Shown here piece by piece: positions 32,374-42,200 of a DNA stretch of 64,000 nt. Both the position numbers and the translations under genes were made by a program. The notes under the pieces are model-generated. The model saw only the letters and a program-made list of their open reading frames with translations, was not told where the DNA came from and ran no database searches. The stretch lies in contig JAEDFA010000001.1 of NCBI GenBank assembly GCA_016293005.1, positions 43,969-107,968 of the forward strand. Direction: 5' to 3'. The DNA comes from Treponema sp. (GTDB lineage: Bacteria > Spirochaetota > Spirochaetia > Treponematales > Treponemataceae). Numbering within the stretch: position 1 is the first letter of the stretch; the number at the start of each line of letters is the position of its first letter.

Positions 32374-34464
32374 ATGAATTTATCAGGAAAGAAAATTGTT
32401 TTTGTTTCAGTTTTAATATTGATTTTCAGTTTTTCAGTTTTTTCTCAAATAATAAATCCAGTGGAAGGAGTTTGGGCAAACAAGCAGAGCCTTGTAATCG
32501 ATTTAGAAGAAGGTGACAGCGCTTTTTATTCTTTCAACGGCGAAAATCCTGAGGTTCAAGGCTTTGCATACGACGGACCTGTTTTTCTTGATGTCGATGG
32601 TTCTGTTTTTTTAAAAATCGTAATCATCAGAAAGAACGGAAACAAAATTATAAAGAATCTGAATTACACTGTAAACGATGTAAGCCTTCCAGATGATGAA
32701 AAAGCATCTTCTTTCCTTTCAAAAATAAAAAATTCGCCGTTTTATGAATATTTTGCAGGTGATAAAATCGAAATTCCTGAAAATATTTTCTATTCATTTT
32801 CATCTTTGAAGGATGCCGAAAACGGAAAAACAATTTCAATTGTAAAAGATTCAATAATTTCAAGGTTTCTTCCGTGCAATTTTATATATGAAGAAAATGT
32901 GTGGCGGACTGTTTTAAAAATTCAGCCTTCGTCTCAGGGAATTTTCACGCGAAAAGATGTTCCTTTTAAAATTTCAGACTGGAATAATCTTTCTTTTTCA
33001 GATTTAAAACTTTTATATAAAATTGATGATGAATATTGGAAGCAGATGAAAAAGCCTGTTTCTCTTGAACGAACTGAAAGTCACATGATTTCCTGGCAAG
33101 ATGTGAATTACAATCCTGAAAATCCTGTAAATTATTTTGTTCTCCCGGAAAAGCCTGAAATTTTTGTAAAAACTGACGAGCGTGGCGTAAAAAATATTTC
33201 TTTCAAAGAAGGAACTAGCGAAGGATTTAAATTTGCTGTTCTTCAAGGCGATTCTTTCGGGGAACTTTTTGATTCAGTTTCAATCGACACTTTTGAAGGC
33301 GATGCATTCAGCGGAAAACTTCATCTTGGAATTTTTTACGATTCTGTTTTTCAGGCGCTTGAAGAAATTGATTTCAATGTGTTTAAAAAATCCCCGTCAA
33401 AACCAGAATTTCTTTCTTCTGCAAGTCAGTATATTTCGCGTGAACCTGTAAAAGTAAAAATTTCGGCAGAAAATTCAAAAGAAATTTATTATTATATTTT
33501 CGGTCCGGTAGAACTTTCTTCTGAAAATTACTCAAAAGCGTCTGAAGTTCTTCTAAAACTTTCTGATTCTTCTTTTAAAAAATATGTTCAGCCGATTATT
33601 CTTGATTCAAAAACTGAAGGCGGAAGTTTATATAAAATTTCTGCATATTCAATAGATTCTTATGGTCAGAAAAGTCTTAATTCAGAATATTCTGTAATAA
33701 TCGACCAGTCTAATTTTTATGTAAATCCTTCTTCAGACAGTGAATTTTCTCTTGGTTCGTACGAAAATCCGTTTAAAAGTTTTGAAGAATGCATTCCGTT
33801 TATAAATCAGACCCGTTATGCAAATGTAAGAATTTCAGGAGAAGTTTCTTTCCCGGAAGGAAATACAGTTCTTTCATCAAACTGCACGATTTCTGGGAAT
33901 GAAAACGCAAAGCTTATTCTTCCAGAGAACAGTTCTGTTACGGTAAGAAATTCAAGTCTTGCTTTTAACGCTCTCTTGATTGAACATAAAGGTTTTAAAG
34001 GCAAAGCTCAAACTGATTCTGTATTTTCTGTAAGTTACGGTGTCCTTGATTTTTTTGATTGCGAAGTTTTAATTCCATTTTCAAGGAACGGCATGGCGAT
34101 AAAATCAGAAAAATCTGTCGTAAATTTATGCAAAACTGGTTTTACCGTAACGGCGGATTCTTATAATTCTGTCTGCGCTTCAGTTAATTCAAAAATTTTT
34201 GTGAAAAAATCAAAAATTTCAGGTGTGGCCCAGACTTCAGTTTTGTTTTCTGTTCAAGGCGGTTCATTTGAAATGACAGATTCTTTCGGAAAAGTAACAT
34301 GTGATTTGGGGCGCATTGCAGAACTTTTTGAATCTGAATCGGTTTTAAAAAATAATGTATTTACCGGTGAACTTTCAAAGCCCTTAGGAACCACAAAACC
34401 TGTTTATGTAAATTCAAAAAATGCTTCTTTTATATCAGAAAACAATCAGGAGAGTGGATTTTGA
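32374..34464 (+). CDS. Large secreted protein with chitobiase-C-like and beta-helix-like regions
   Basis: 696 aa with a signal peptide (ending FSVFSQ). Early in the mature protein, DSAFYSFNGENPEVQGFAYDGPVFL resembles the small chitobiase/beta-hexosaminidase C-terminal beta domain, often a carbohydrate-associated module. A second such stretch may lie near VKVKISAENSKEIYYYIFG. From about residue 450, repeated short strands (NVRISGEVSFPEGNTVLSSNCTISG) suggest a parallel beta-helix. I recognise no catalytic motif. It is probably periplasmic or surface-located. GAGGCG precedes the ATG. The rnhB start overlaps its stop by four bases. Confidence 0.68.
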   Translation: MNLSGKKIVFVSVLILIFSFSVFSQIINPVEGVWANKQSLVIDLEEGDSAFYSFNGENPEVQGFAYDGPVFLDVDGSVFLKIVIIRKNGNKIIKNLNYTVNDVSLPDDEKASSFLSKIKNSPFYEYFAGDKIEIPENIFYSFSSLKDAENGKTISIVKDSIISRFLPCNFIYEENVWRTVLKIQPSSQGIFTRKDVPFKISDWNNLSFSDLKLLYKIDDEYWKQMKKPVSLERTESHMISWQDVNYNPENPVNYFVLPEKPEIFVKTDERGVKNISFKEGTSEGFKFAVLQGDSFGELFDSVSIDTFEGDAFSGKLHLGIFYDSVFQALEEIDFNVFKKSPSKPEFLSSASQYISREPVKVKISAENSKEIYYYIFGPVELSSENYSKASEVLLKLSDSSFKKYVQPIILDSKTEGGSLYKISAYSIDSYGQKSLNSEYSVIIDQSNFYVNPSSDSEFSLGSYENPFKSFEECIPFINQTRYANVRISGEVSFPEGNTVLSSNCTISGNENAKLILPENSSVTVRNSSLAFNALLIEHKGFKGKAQTDSVFSVSYGVLDFFDCEVLIPFSRNGMAIKSEKSVVNLCKTGFTVTADSYNSVCASVNSKIFVKKSKISGVAQTSVLFSVQGGSFEMTDSFGKVTCDLGRIAELFESESVLKNNVFTGELSKPLGTTKPVYVNSKNASFISENNQESGF

Positions 34465-35048
34465 CAATTTTAGAATGTGGTTTAGATGAAGCCGGAAGAG
34501 GACCTCTTGCAGGACCTGTTACAGCTGGGTGTGTAATTCTTCCTGAAGATTTTCCTTTTGAAATTTTAAATGATTCAAAAAAACTTTCAGAGAAAAAAAG
34601 GGAAGAAGCTGAAAAAATTATTCTTGAAAAAGCGTGCTGGGGACTTGGCGTTGTTGATCATGAAACAATCGACAAAATAAACATTTTAAAAGCAAGTCTT
34701 TATGCTATGCGTCTTTCTTTTGAGATGATGAAGTTAAAACTTCCTTCATGGCTTTCTCTAAATGGAATCAGCGAATATAAAATCAGTGTGATTGCAGATG
34801 GAAACAAAATGCCAGAAATTGATGCACCTGATTTAAAAGCTGTAGTAAAAGCCGATTCAAAATTTCACAGTGTAATGGCAGCCAGTATTATTGCAAAAGT
34901 TGAGCGTGATAAAATTATGAAAGAAATGGATGCTCTTTACCCTGAATACGGTTACGCAAAACATAAAGGTTATCCTACAAAGAGTCATATTGAAATTTGC
35001 AGAAAAATAGGTCCGTCCCCGATTCAAAGAAATTCTTTTAAGTATTAA
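34461..35048 (+). CDS. rnhB: Ribonuclease HII
   Basis: RNase HII removes ribonucleotides and RNA primers from DNA. 195 aa. GLDEAGRGPLAGPV has the first two catalytic acids. IADGNKMP, VKADSKFHSVMAASIIAKVERD and YGYAKHKGYPTKSHIE are further family motifs, and GPSPIQRNSF ends the core. It begins with TTG, overlapping the preceding stop as TTGA, and AGGAG is eight bases upstream. Confidence 0.94.
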   Translation: MTILECGLDEAGRGPLAGPVTAGCVILPEDFPFEILNDSKKLSEKKREEAEKIILEKACWGLGVVDHETIDKINILKASLYAMRLSFEMMKLKLPSWLSLNGISEYKISVIADGNKMPEIDAPDLKAVVKADSKFHSVMAASIIAKVERDKIMKEMDALYPEYGYAKHKGYPTKSHIEICRKIGPSPIQRNSFKY

Positions 35049-35122
35049 AAAATTATTAAAAAAACTTGACGCTTTAAAATTTTTTTTTATGAGGCGGAAT
35101 ATTGAAACTTTAGAGATGTTTT

Positions 35123-35506
35123 TTATTCTTCCTGTGGATTTTGCGGTCTTTTTGATACGACATGAATTCTTCCTGTTCTTTTTATGCCGTCATCCTGCTT
35201 TTCTTTTATTTTATAGATTTTTTTTGCTTTTTCGATTTTTGCAGCTTTTTTTTCTGCCTTTATTTTTGCACGATTTTTCTGTTCTTTTTCGATGAATGAG
35301 AGAGATTTTTCAAGCCCCTGAAGAAATTTCTGCATATCTTCGGCAAAAACTGCGATTTGATGCCTGTCCTGGTCTGCTCCGTCGCGGTTTTTTGATTCTA
35401 CAACTTGAAGAAAAATGTCACCTGTTCTTGTTTCTTTTACATTGAAAAAATATGAACGGTTATCAAGATAAATTTCATTTGTGAATAATTCTCCGCGTAC
35501 GCCCAT
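35123..35506 (-). CDS. PUR-domain nucleic-acid-binding protein (DUF3276, BpuR-like)
   Basis: 127 aa. The N-terminal 75 residues (MGVRGELFTNEIYLDNRSYFFNVKE..., FLQVVESKNRDG) match the DUF3276/PUR-alpha fold. In Borrelia the homologous BpuR binds DNA and RNA and regulates gene expression. The C-terminal 50 residues are very Lys-rich (KAEKKAAKIEKAKKIYKIKEK), probably adding non-specific nucleic-acid affinity. I place the start at 35506: AAGG lies eight to nine bases upstream, and BpuR begins in the same way. The ATG at 35515 directly abuts AAGG. It converges on rnhB. Confidence 0.83.
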   Translation of the reverse strand: MGVRGELFTNEIYLDNRSYFFNVKETRTGDIFLQVVESKNRDGADQDRHQIAVFAEDMQKFLQGLEKSLSFIEKEQKNRAKIKAEKKAAKIEKAKKIYKIKEKQDDGIKRTGRIHVVSKRPQNPQEE

Positions 35507-35575
35507 TTTTGCCATCCTTATAAATTGTTAGTAGAATTTTTACTTGTGAAAATTAATTGTAAAAGTTCATTTGAA

Positions 35576-35604
35576 AATCTATCATAAAATTCTTTAATGG
35601 TCAA
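35576..35604 (-). promoter_or_regulatory. Sigma-70 promoter of the PUR-domain gene
   Basis: Minus strand: TTGACC (35604-35599), 17 bases, extended TGA-TAGATT (-10 at 35581-35576). The predicted leader is about 60 bases, long enough for autoregulation by an RNA-binding product. Confidence 0.7.
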
Positions 35605-35638
35605 TTAAGACATCTTTTTAAATTGTAATTTTTAGAAA

Positions 35639-36817
35639 TTACGGGTTGAATCTTTTGTAGATCTCTTTGACTTTTTCAAAAAGTTCATCCATGGCTTTTT
35701 TTTCTGTTGCAAAACCGAAACTGAACCTTACTGCCGTTTCGCTTAAAGATTCTGGTATGTGCATTGCCTTTAATACAGGACGATTATTTTTTTTTGCAGA
35801 ACATGCGCTTCCTGTAGAGATGTAAAATCCTTCGGCGTCTAATGCTCTGAGCATCACTTGTCCCGGGATATTTTTAAACGCTATCTGCACGACCCACGGA
35901 GAATAATTTTCTGGTTTTGAAAGCCTGTTTTCAGGAATTAGTGAAACACCGTCTAGTTGTGATAATTTTTTTATAAAATCAGAGGTGTATTCTTTTTGTT
36001 TTTCAAAGCGTTCAAGTGCAAAAGAATTTTCTTTTCTTATGAAATATTTTTCAAGGCATTTTGAAAATGCGACTGCCCCGAAAAGATTTTCTGTTCCGCT
36101 TCTTATATATTTTTCCTGTCCGCCGCCTTTTAAAAAAGGCTCAATTGGTTCTTTTAAATACAAAATTCCGATTCCGCGCGGTCCTGAAATTTTGTGCGCT
36201 GAAAATGCTGCGCTGTCGATTCCGTCGGCTGATATGTTTAAAGGAATTTTTCCGGCAGCCTGAACACAGTCAATGTGAAATTTTGGTTTTCTTTTTCCGC
36301 TGTAGAATTTTTTTAGAAGTTCTGCGATTTCGTAAACAGGCTGAATGGCTCCCGTTTCATTGTTGACAGCCATGATTGAAACAAAAACTGTATCGTCAGA
36401 AAGACATTTTTCTACGCTTGCTGGCGTTATGATTCCATCAGATGATGAAGGAATGAAAACTGTTTTCCAGCCGCATTTTTGAAGTGAAGATGCCATTTCT
36501 CTGTTTGCAGGATGTTCAATCGAACTTAAAAGAACAGTGCCTTTTTTTGGTCTGTTTAAAACTGAAAGAAGCGGAATGTGGTTGCTTTCTGTTCCGCCTG
36601 AAGTAAAGTAAATTTGTTCTGTTTTTACGCCTAGAACTGAAGCGCATTTTTCGCGTGAAGATTCAAGAATTGTCCTTGCTTCTTTTCCGCCTGCATGAAT
36701 GCTACTTGGATTTGCCCATGCCGACTGAGAAATTTCTAAAGCTTCCTGAAGAATTTTGTTGTCTGAAGGTGAAGTTGAGGCCCAGTCGAAATAGTGAAAT
36801 TTTTGTTCTTCTGTCAT
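35639..36817 (-). CDS. Cysteine desulfurase (NifS/IscS family)
   Basis: A PLP enzyme that takes sulfur from cysteine for Fe-S clusters or thiolated tRNA. 392 aa. The FDWASTSP start, SGGTESNH, HIDCVQAAGK, the PLP lysine in FSAHKISGPRG, and the persulfide cysteine in STGSACSA are all present. No iscU or sufU scaffold gene is adjacent. It is the last gene of the tmk-unknown-aroB-desulfurase operon, beginning one base after the aroB stop. Confidence 0.92.
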   Translation of the reverse strand: MTEEQKFHYFDWASTSPSDNKILQEALEISQSAWANPSSIHAGGKEARTILESSREKCASVLGVKTEQIYFTSGGTESNHIPLLSVLNRPKKGTVLLSSIEHPANREMASSLQKCGWKTVFIPSSSDGIITPASVEKCLSDDTVFVSIMAVNNETGAIQPVYEIAELLKKFYSGKRKPKFHIDCVQAAGKIPLNISADGIDSAAFSAHKISGPRGIGILYLKEPIEPFLKGGGQEKYIRSGTENLFGAVAFSKCLEKYFIRKENSFALERFEKQKEYTSDFIKKLSQLDGVSLIPENRLSKPENYSPWVVQIAFKNIPGQVMLRALDAEGFYISTGSACSAKKNNRPVLKAMHIPESLSETAVRFSFGFATEKKAMDELFEKVKEIYKRFNP

Positions 36818-36818
36818 A

Positions 36819-37949
36819 TTATTTTACTGTAAGTACGTTTAAAATTTCTTCATCGGTGAATTCTTTTGTGAAAGTGTCGCAAAGTCCTTTTTGAAGAACA
36901 AGTTTGATTTTTTCATGAGAATTTTTTTTGTCTTTGTGCATGGCTAGTAAAAGCCTTTCGCCAGTCCCGCCTCCTAGAATTAAAGAGTGAACTGGTTTTG
37001 TTTCCCAACCGTAGTCATTTAAAATATTTAAAACTTCGTCTTTGTAGCTTTCAAGACAAAAATCAAATTTTGCGCTTAAATCAAGTGCTCGTCCGATTCC
37101 CCATGCAACTGCATCTCCGTGAGCGATGTTTCCAAGCCCGACGATAGTTTCAAGCGCATGACCGAATGTGTGTCCGAAATTTAAAAACATTCTTTCGTTC
37201 TTTTCTGTGAAGTCTCTTTCGACAACATTTCCTTTTGCGTTTGCACTTGCTTGAATAATCTTAGTCAGAATTTCTGGGTCGCGTTCAAGAATTTTTTGTT
37301 TTTCTGTTTTAAAAATTTGGAAAAGGTTTTTGTCGTATAAAAGGGAAGTTTTAAATGCTTCTGCAAGTCCTGAACGGAACTGTTCTTTTGAAAGTGATTT
37401 TAAAAATTCAGGGAACATGTAGATTTTTTGTGCAGGAAAGAAACTTCCTATCATATTTTTGTAATTGTCAAAATCACAGCCTGTTTTTCCGCCGATTGAA
37501 GCATCTACCATTGCAAGAAGTGTCGTAGGAACGAATTCAACATGTGCGCCGCGTTTAAAAAGAGATGCGGCAAATCCTGTTAAGTCGCAGATTACTCCAC
37601 CGCCAATTCCAACAAAAAGGTCTTTTCTTGCAAAACCTGCATTTACGGCTGTTTTTACGATTGTAAGGACGCTTTCTATGTTTTTATATGCTTCTCCTGA
37701 ACCTAAAATTATAAGTTCATCATTTTTGCATTTGCCGTCTGTAAAGTTTTTTATAAAATCAACCATGCACGGAAGCGTTGCAACTGTTGCATCTGTTACA
37801 AAGCACCGCCTTTGAAAATCGTTTTTGCCCGGTTTGTAGATTTCTGTTAAATTTGGTGTAGAATTTGTGAAGAAAATTTGAGTTTCATTTGTTCCGACAT
37901 AGATTGAAGGATAAGTTACCGTCATGGAATTGTTGTTTAATTCGTTCAT
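36819..37949 (-). CDS. aroB: 3-dehydroquinate synthase
   Basis: The second shikimate-pathway enzyme. The NAD-binding segment is GIGGGVICDLTGFAASLF, followed by FVPTTLLAMVDASIGGKTGCD and, near the metal site, NFGHTFGHALE and HGDAVAWGI. I start at the ATG at 37949 (376 aa). The in-frame TTG at 37985 is the -35 hexamer of a promoter that ends seven bases before that ATG, and translation from it would overlap the previous gene by 26 bases. Confidence 0.93.
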   Translation of the reverse strand: MNELNNNSMTVTYPSIYVGTNETQIFFTNSTPNLTEIYKPGKNDFQRRCFVTDATVATLPCMVDFIKNFTDGKCKNDELIILGSGEAYKNIESVLTIVKTAVNAGFARKDLFVGIGGGVICDLTGFAASLFKRGAHVEFVPTTLLAMVDASIGGKTGCDFDNYKNMIGSFFPAQKIYMFPEFLKSLSKEQFRSGLAEAFKTSLLYDKNLFQIFKTEKQKILERDPEILTKIIQASANAKGNVVERDFTEKNERMFLNFGHTFGHALETIVGLGNIAHGDAVAWGIGRALDLSAKFDFCLESYKDEVLNILNDYGWETKPVHSLILGGGTGERLLLAMHKDKKNSHEKIKLVLQKGLCDTFTKEFTDEEILNVLTVK

Positions 37950-37956
37950 AGAGTAT

Positions 37957-37985
37957 ATATTAGTAACTTTTTGATGGAGTTTCAA
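37957..37985 (-). promoter_or_regulatory. Internal sigma-70 promoter of aroB, leaderless layout
   Basis: Minus strand: TTGAAA (37985-37980), 17 bases, TAATAT (37962-37957), then seven bases to the aroB ATG with no Shine-Dalgarno. It overlaps the 3' end of the upstream gene. Confidence 0.65.
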
Positions 37986-38586
37986 GGAATTCTTTCTGAA
38001 CTTTTTTTACTCTTTCTATTTCGCGGTTTAAAATTTTGGTGTAATCCAATTCTCCTGTTTTTATTCTTTCTCGTTCATCTTCCCACGCTTGTCTTTTAGT
38101 GATGAAAAGAAAATTAAAATCATTTACATTTGCTTTTTCGGCCCAGAGTTTTGCTTCTTTCCAGTAATAAAGTCCTGCTTCATAACAAGAGAGGGTTTTT
38201 TCAAGATTGCGCAGATATTCGTCTTTCCACGGTGCATCATAGAAATTCTTTACTTTTTTATCGTAAATTCGTCCAAGACGCAGATGCTGTTCGATTAATT
38301 TTAAATTTATGTGCATTTGAAAAAGATATCTGTACTTTTCCCATTCTTTTTCTGTTGTGATTCCGGCGTCGCAGAAAAGGGGATTGCAGAAATCAGAAAG
38401 GGTTGCTTTTTCGAGGTAGTATATGTTTTCGATGCAGTCGTCAGGATTTTGCGCATAGTGAATGTGATAAAGCTTATACCAGTCTTCTTTGTATTTTACT
38501 ACATAAGGAAAAAAGTTTTGTGGAAGAGAAAAAATTAAAACTGAAAAAAGAATTATTTTAGAAAATCTGGAAAAATGCTTTTTCAT
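37960..38586 (-). CDS. Secreted protein of unknown function
   Basis: 208 aa with an N-terminal signal peptide or anchor (residues about 9-27). The rest is helical and rich in Tyr, Trp, Lys and Glu (for example 'YYLEKATLSDFCNPLFCDAG' and 'CYEAGLYYWKEAKLWAEKA'), reminiscent of TPR-like helices, but I recognise no family. It starts two bases after the tmk stop and is co-transcribed with tmk and aroB. It is probably periplasmic. Confidence 0.7.
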   Translation of the reverse strand: MKKHFSRFSKIILFSVLIFSLPQNFFPYVVKYKEDWYKLYHIHYAQNPDDCIENIYYLEKATLSDFCNPLFCDAGITTEKEWEKYRYLFQMHINLKLIEQHLRLGRIYDKKVKNFYDAPWKDEYLRNLEKTLSCYEAGLYYWKEAKLWAEKANVNDFNFLFITKRQAWEDERERIKTGELDYTKILNREIERVKKVQKEFLETPSKSY

Positions 38587-38588
38587 AT

Positions 38589-39212
38589 TCAGTTTATCGG
38601 AATATTTTTAAGCGAACTCCATATTATTTCTGAAATTTCGTCAATCGGTTTTTCGGCATCGATAGTTATGATTTTCATTCCTTGAGATTTTTCTTTTTCT
38701 TTGTAGCTGTTTATTACTTGATCGTAAATATCGGCTGTCTTTTTTTGAAATTCTATTTTTTCGTAGATTTCTGTTTTTTCTCCGCGGGCTGTAACTCGGT
38801 TGATTGAAATTTCTGGATTTATTTTAAAATAGAAAAGAATTTCTGGAAGCGGAAAAAAGCTGTTTAGATGTTCCGGGAAGTTTTTTCCGCATGAAACAGA
38901 CTGGTATGCAAGACTTGAAAAAAAGTATCTGTCGCTTAATGCAATTTTTCCATTTTGGATTTGTTCAAGGATTCCGTTCTTACCGTAAAGATGTTCGCAC
39001 CTGTCGGCTGCAAAAAGAAACGAAGCGGTTTTTTCATTTACGGAAAATTCGCCTTTTAGCATTCGCCGTAAAAAAAGTCCTGTCTCGTTTTTTGTTGGCT
39101 CTGCACTTACGAAAACTTTTTCTTTTGGAAAACGCTCTGCAAGTTTTTTGATTTGCGTCGTTGTTCCCGAGCCGTCTATTCCTTCAAAAACAATAAAATT
39201 CTTTAACATCAT
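38589..39212 (-). CDS. tmk: Thymidylate kinase with non-canonical P-loop
   Basis: Makes dTDP from dTMP. 207 aa from the ATG at 39212, with AGGTG about nine bases upstream; a GTG at 39221 is the alternative. The fold signatures are FEGIDGSG, SAEPTKNETG (the E-P motif), ALSDRYFFSSLAYQ and the arginine-containing lid TARGEKTEIYEK. The P-loop reads GIDGSGTTTQ, with threonine (codon ACA) where the Walker A lysine is expected. Everything else supports the family, so function by an alternative residue or altered specificity is possible. Confidence 0.88.
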   Translation of the reverse strand: MMLKNFIVFEGIDGSGTTTQIKKLAERFPKEKVFVSAEPTKNETGLFLRRMLKGEFSVNEKTASFLFAADRCEHLYGKNGILEQIQNGKIALSDRYFFSSLAYQSVSCGKNFPEHLNSFFPLPEILFYFKINPEISINRVTARGEKTEIYEKIEFQKKTADIYDQVINSYKEKEKSQGMKIITIDAEKPIDEISEIIWSSLKNIPIN

Positions 39213-39243
39213 ATTAAACACCTATAAAAAAATAGTAGAATAC

Positions 39244-39273
39244 ATTATAATAGAATTCATTGTAAACAGGCAA
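39244..39273 (-). promoter_or_regulatory. Promoter of tmk; -10 shared with the divergent tamB promoter
   Basis: Minus strand: TTGCCT (39273-39268), 18 bases, TATAAT (39249-39244). The palindrome ATTATAAT (39244-39251) also offers TATAAT (39246-39251) on the plus strand for tamB. Confidence 0.55.
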
Positions 39274-42200
39274 ATGAAAAATTTTAAAAAGAAAGATAAA
39301 TTTTTTATTTATATTTTTCTCACTGTTGTTCTCTTTTCGCTTTTGGGAACAATCCCTCTTTATTTAAAAATTTCAGATGCTATAAAAAATACAATCGTAA
39401 AAAATATTGAAGAGCTTCAGGAAAAAACTGGCCTTTTAATTTCTTACGATTCGATTTCGCCTTCAGTTTTAACTGGAATAAAATTAAATTCTGTTTCCTT
39501 TTCAGATTTAGAGTCTGGAAAACGCATTTTTGAGGTAAATTCGTGCCTCCTTGAATACAATCTTTTAAAAATTTTTTCAAGAAAACCTTATGAAATTTTC
39601 CAGTCGCTTGTGATTGACGGACTTCATTTAGATTTTGATAAAAATACCGATTTTAAAATTTTTGAAAATTTAAAATCGCTTCTTTCGCTTACAGAAAAAG
39701 AAGAAAATCCTAAAGAAAAAAAAATAGATTTTTCAAATTTAAAATTAAATTTTCCGTTCGATGTCACGGTAAAAAATATCGAAATCAATTATTCGTCTTT
39801 TTCTTCAAAATATTCTATTCTTTTGCGGAGAATTGGTTTTGATTTCAGGCAGAGTGACAAATCGGCTTCAGTTGTAATCGATGGAAATGTTTTTGCTTCT
39901 GTAAACGGTCACAATTATTCAGGAAAATTTTTGACTAACGGAGTTTTGCGCGAAAATTTTACCGGAAGTTCGCTTATATTCAGGTTTTCAAATATTTCAG
40001 ACGGCGATTTTAATCTTGCAAGAATGAATCTTTTGCTTGAATACACAGACGATGGATTTTCTTTAAAAACCGTGCAGAACAATTATCCGCTTTTCATAAG
40101 CGCATTTTTTAATCCTTCAACAAAAGATGCCCGACTTTCTTTTAAAACTAATAATCTTACTGTTTCTTCACTCGTTACGACATCAAAAAAACGGGAACTT
40201 TCTAAAAAATTAAAAAATCTTTCCGTTTCAATTTCTCTCGATGCTTTTACTAACATTTCAGAAAAAAAACTTTCGTATTCGTCTTCGGGAAAACTGCAAT
40301 ATTTAATCGGAACAAATGATGTTTTTTCCGTTTTTTACGATTTTTCTGGGGATGAAAAAGAAATTTCGTTTTCAAGCCTGAACGCAGAAAGTTCTTTCTG
40401 TAAAGCGGATTTTTCAGGCGGTTTCGATTTTAAAAATTTTTCGCTTTTCGGGTTTTTAGATGTAAAAAAGGTTAAGTTAAAAAGCGGTCTTGAAATTTCT
40501 TCAGAAATTTATTTTGACAGGCTTGAAAAAGGTTTTATGGCATTTTCACCGCAAGTTTTTTTAGGTGAAAAAATATTTACGGCCCTTGAAATCGCTGTCC
40601 GGCCGGAAAAAGATTCGTTTGATTTTGATTTTGAAATTTCAGATTATGCTCATGAAGATTCTGAAAATCCTGGTCTTATAGAAATCGGAGGTTCTTTTAT
40701 TCCGAAAGAAAAATATTTTCAGGTGAGTCTCGATGCTTCAAATTTGTTTTTAGACAGTATTGCACAGACAGCGCTTCTTTTTGTTTCTCCGCAAAAGAAA
40801 ATGAATCTTTCAAAACTGAAGAATTATGTTTTTAACGGCGAATTTTATGCATCTTCTGATTTAGAAACTTTGACTTTTAATGTTCCGTATGCGTATGCGG
40901 CAAATGTTAAATCTGATGACGAATTTCTTTATATTTCGATTGACGGAAACAATAATTCTCTTAAGATGTCAAGGTGCGATTACATAAAAAAAGGAAAGAA
41001 AACTTCGTTTCAGGTTCAGCTTGACAGGAATCCCGGTTCAAGCGATTTTTTCATGGGTTTGAATTTTACGCTGAATTCGATTCCTTACTATTTTACAGGT
41101 TCTCTGATGCCAGGAGTTTTAAATATTTCAGGCGATTACGGAACGAATCTTGTTCTTTACAAATCAAGGAAAAACAGATATGACGGTTCGTTTTCGTTTG
41201 AAAATCTTCCTGTTTCGTTTGGAAATGCAGTTTTTTCGTGCGCGCTTGATTCTGCTTTAAGTTTTACTCTAGAAGACGGAATAAATGTTCAGATTGCAAA
41301 TTTTTCAGTTTCCGAGACGACTTCGCGCTTTAAATTTTATCCGAAATTCAGTTTAAAAGGCGAAGCGACTTCAGACGGAATCATCCTGAATGAAATTATT
41401 TATTCGGATATTTATTCAACTCTTTCAGGAAATTCTGTCGGAACATGGCAGTTTTCAAAAGGAGTGTTTGAGGCGGCTTCATTTGAAATGTTTGCTTCTT
41501 CAGAAAAAGAATCTGTTTCGCTTGATTTTAAGTTATCAAATCCAGAGTTAAAAGAAATTTCTGGAAAAACCTTTATGGAAAATCTTTATATAAACTCTCA
41601 GATTGTCCTTAATAATTTTAATTTAAATCGTTTTTCTTTAGAAGAAAGTGAAAATAATTCTATTTCGGCGTCTTTGGTCATGGCAGGAAGTGTAAACGAA
41701 CCTTATATCGGCTTAAATGTCAGCAATGCAAGCGTTATGTTCACGGGAAATATTCTTTCAACAAATTTTACTGCGTTTGTAGAAGACAAAAAACTTTCTG
41801 TAAGCGATTTTTATTTAAAATACAACAATATCGAATTACAAAAACTCTCTGCAGGCTTTGATTTTAACGCTTTTGAAGGAAATGCCGAAACTTCTGTTTT
41901 TGTTGAATTAAACGAAGGTTCTGTTACATTTCCTGTAAAACTTACTCTCTTCGATGCGCAAAAAACAGAAGATTCTTTTTTACCTAAAGAATTTAAGGCA
42001 AAACTTGAAAGCCATAATATTAACGGTTCGATTTTTAAAAATCCATTTGATTTTGAAGTTCTTGCGCTTTGTTCACCAGAAAAAGTTTCGTTTACGGCTT
42101 CAGATTATACGGGCATAACTGGAGAAATTTTTAAAAACGGCGATTTAACTGTTTCTGCACCAAGTACTTCTCCCGTTTCTTTTGATGCGCGGGGAAACAT

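Noticed and set aside
35625..35642. Perfect 7-bp hairpin GTAATTT-TTAG-AAATTAC at the end of the cysteine desulfurase gene
   Set aside because: All but two base pairs are A-T, it overlaps the stop codon, and no T tract follows in the direction of transcription, so it is unlikely to terminate.
39148..39273. Upstream extension of the TamB frame by 42 residues
   Set aside because: It runs through the 5' end of tmk on the other strand; the ATG at 39274 with the membrane anchor right after it is the sensible start.
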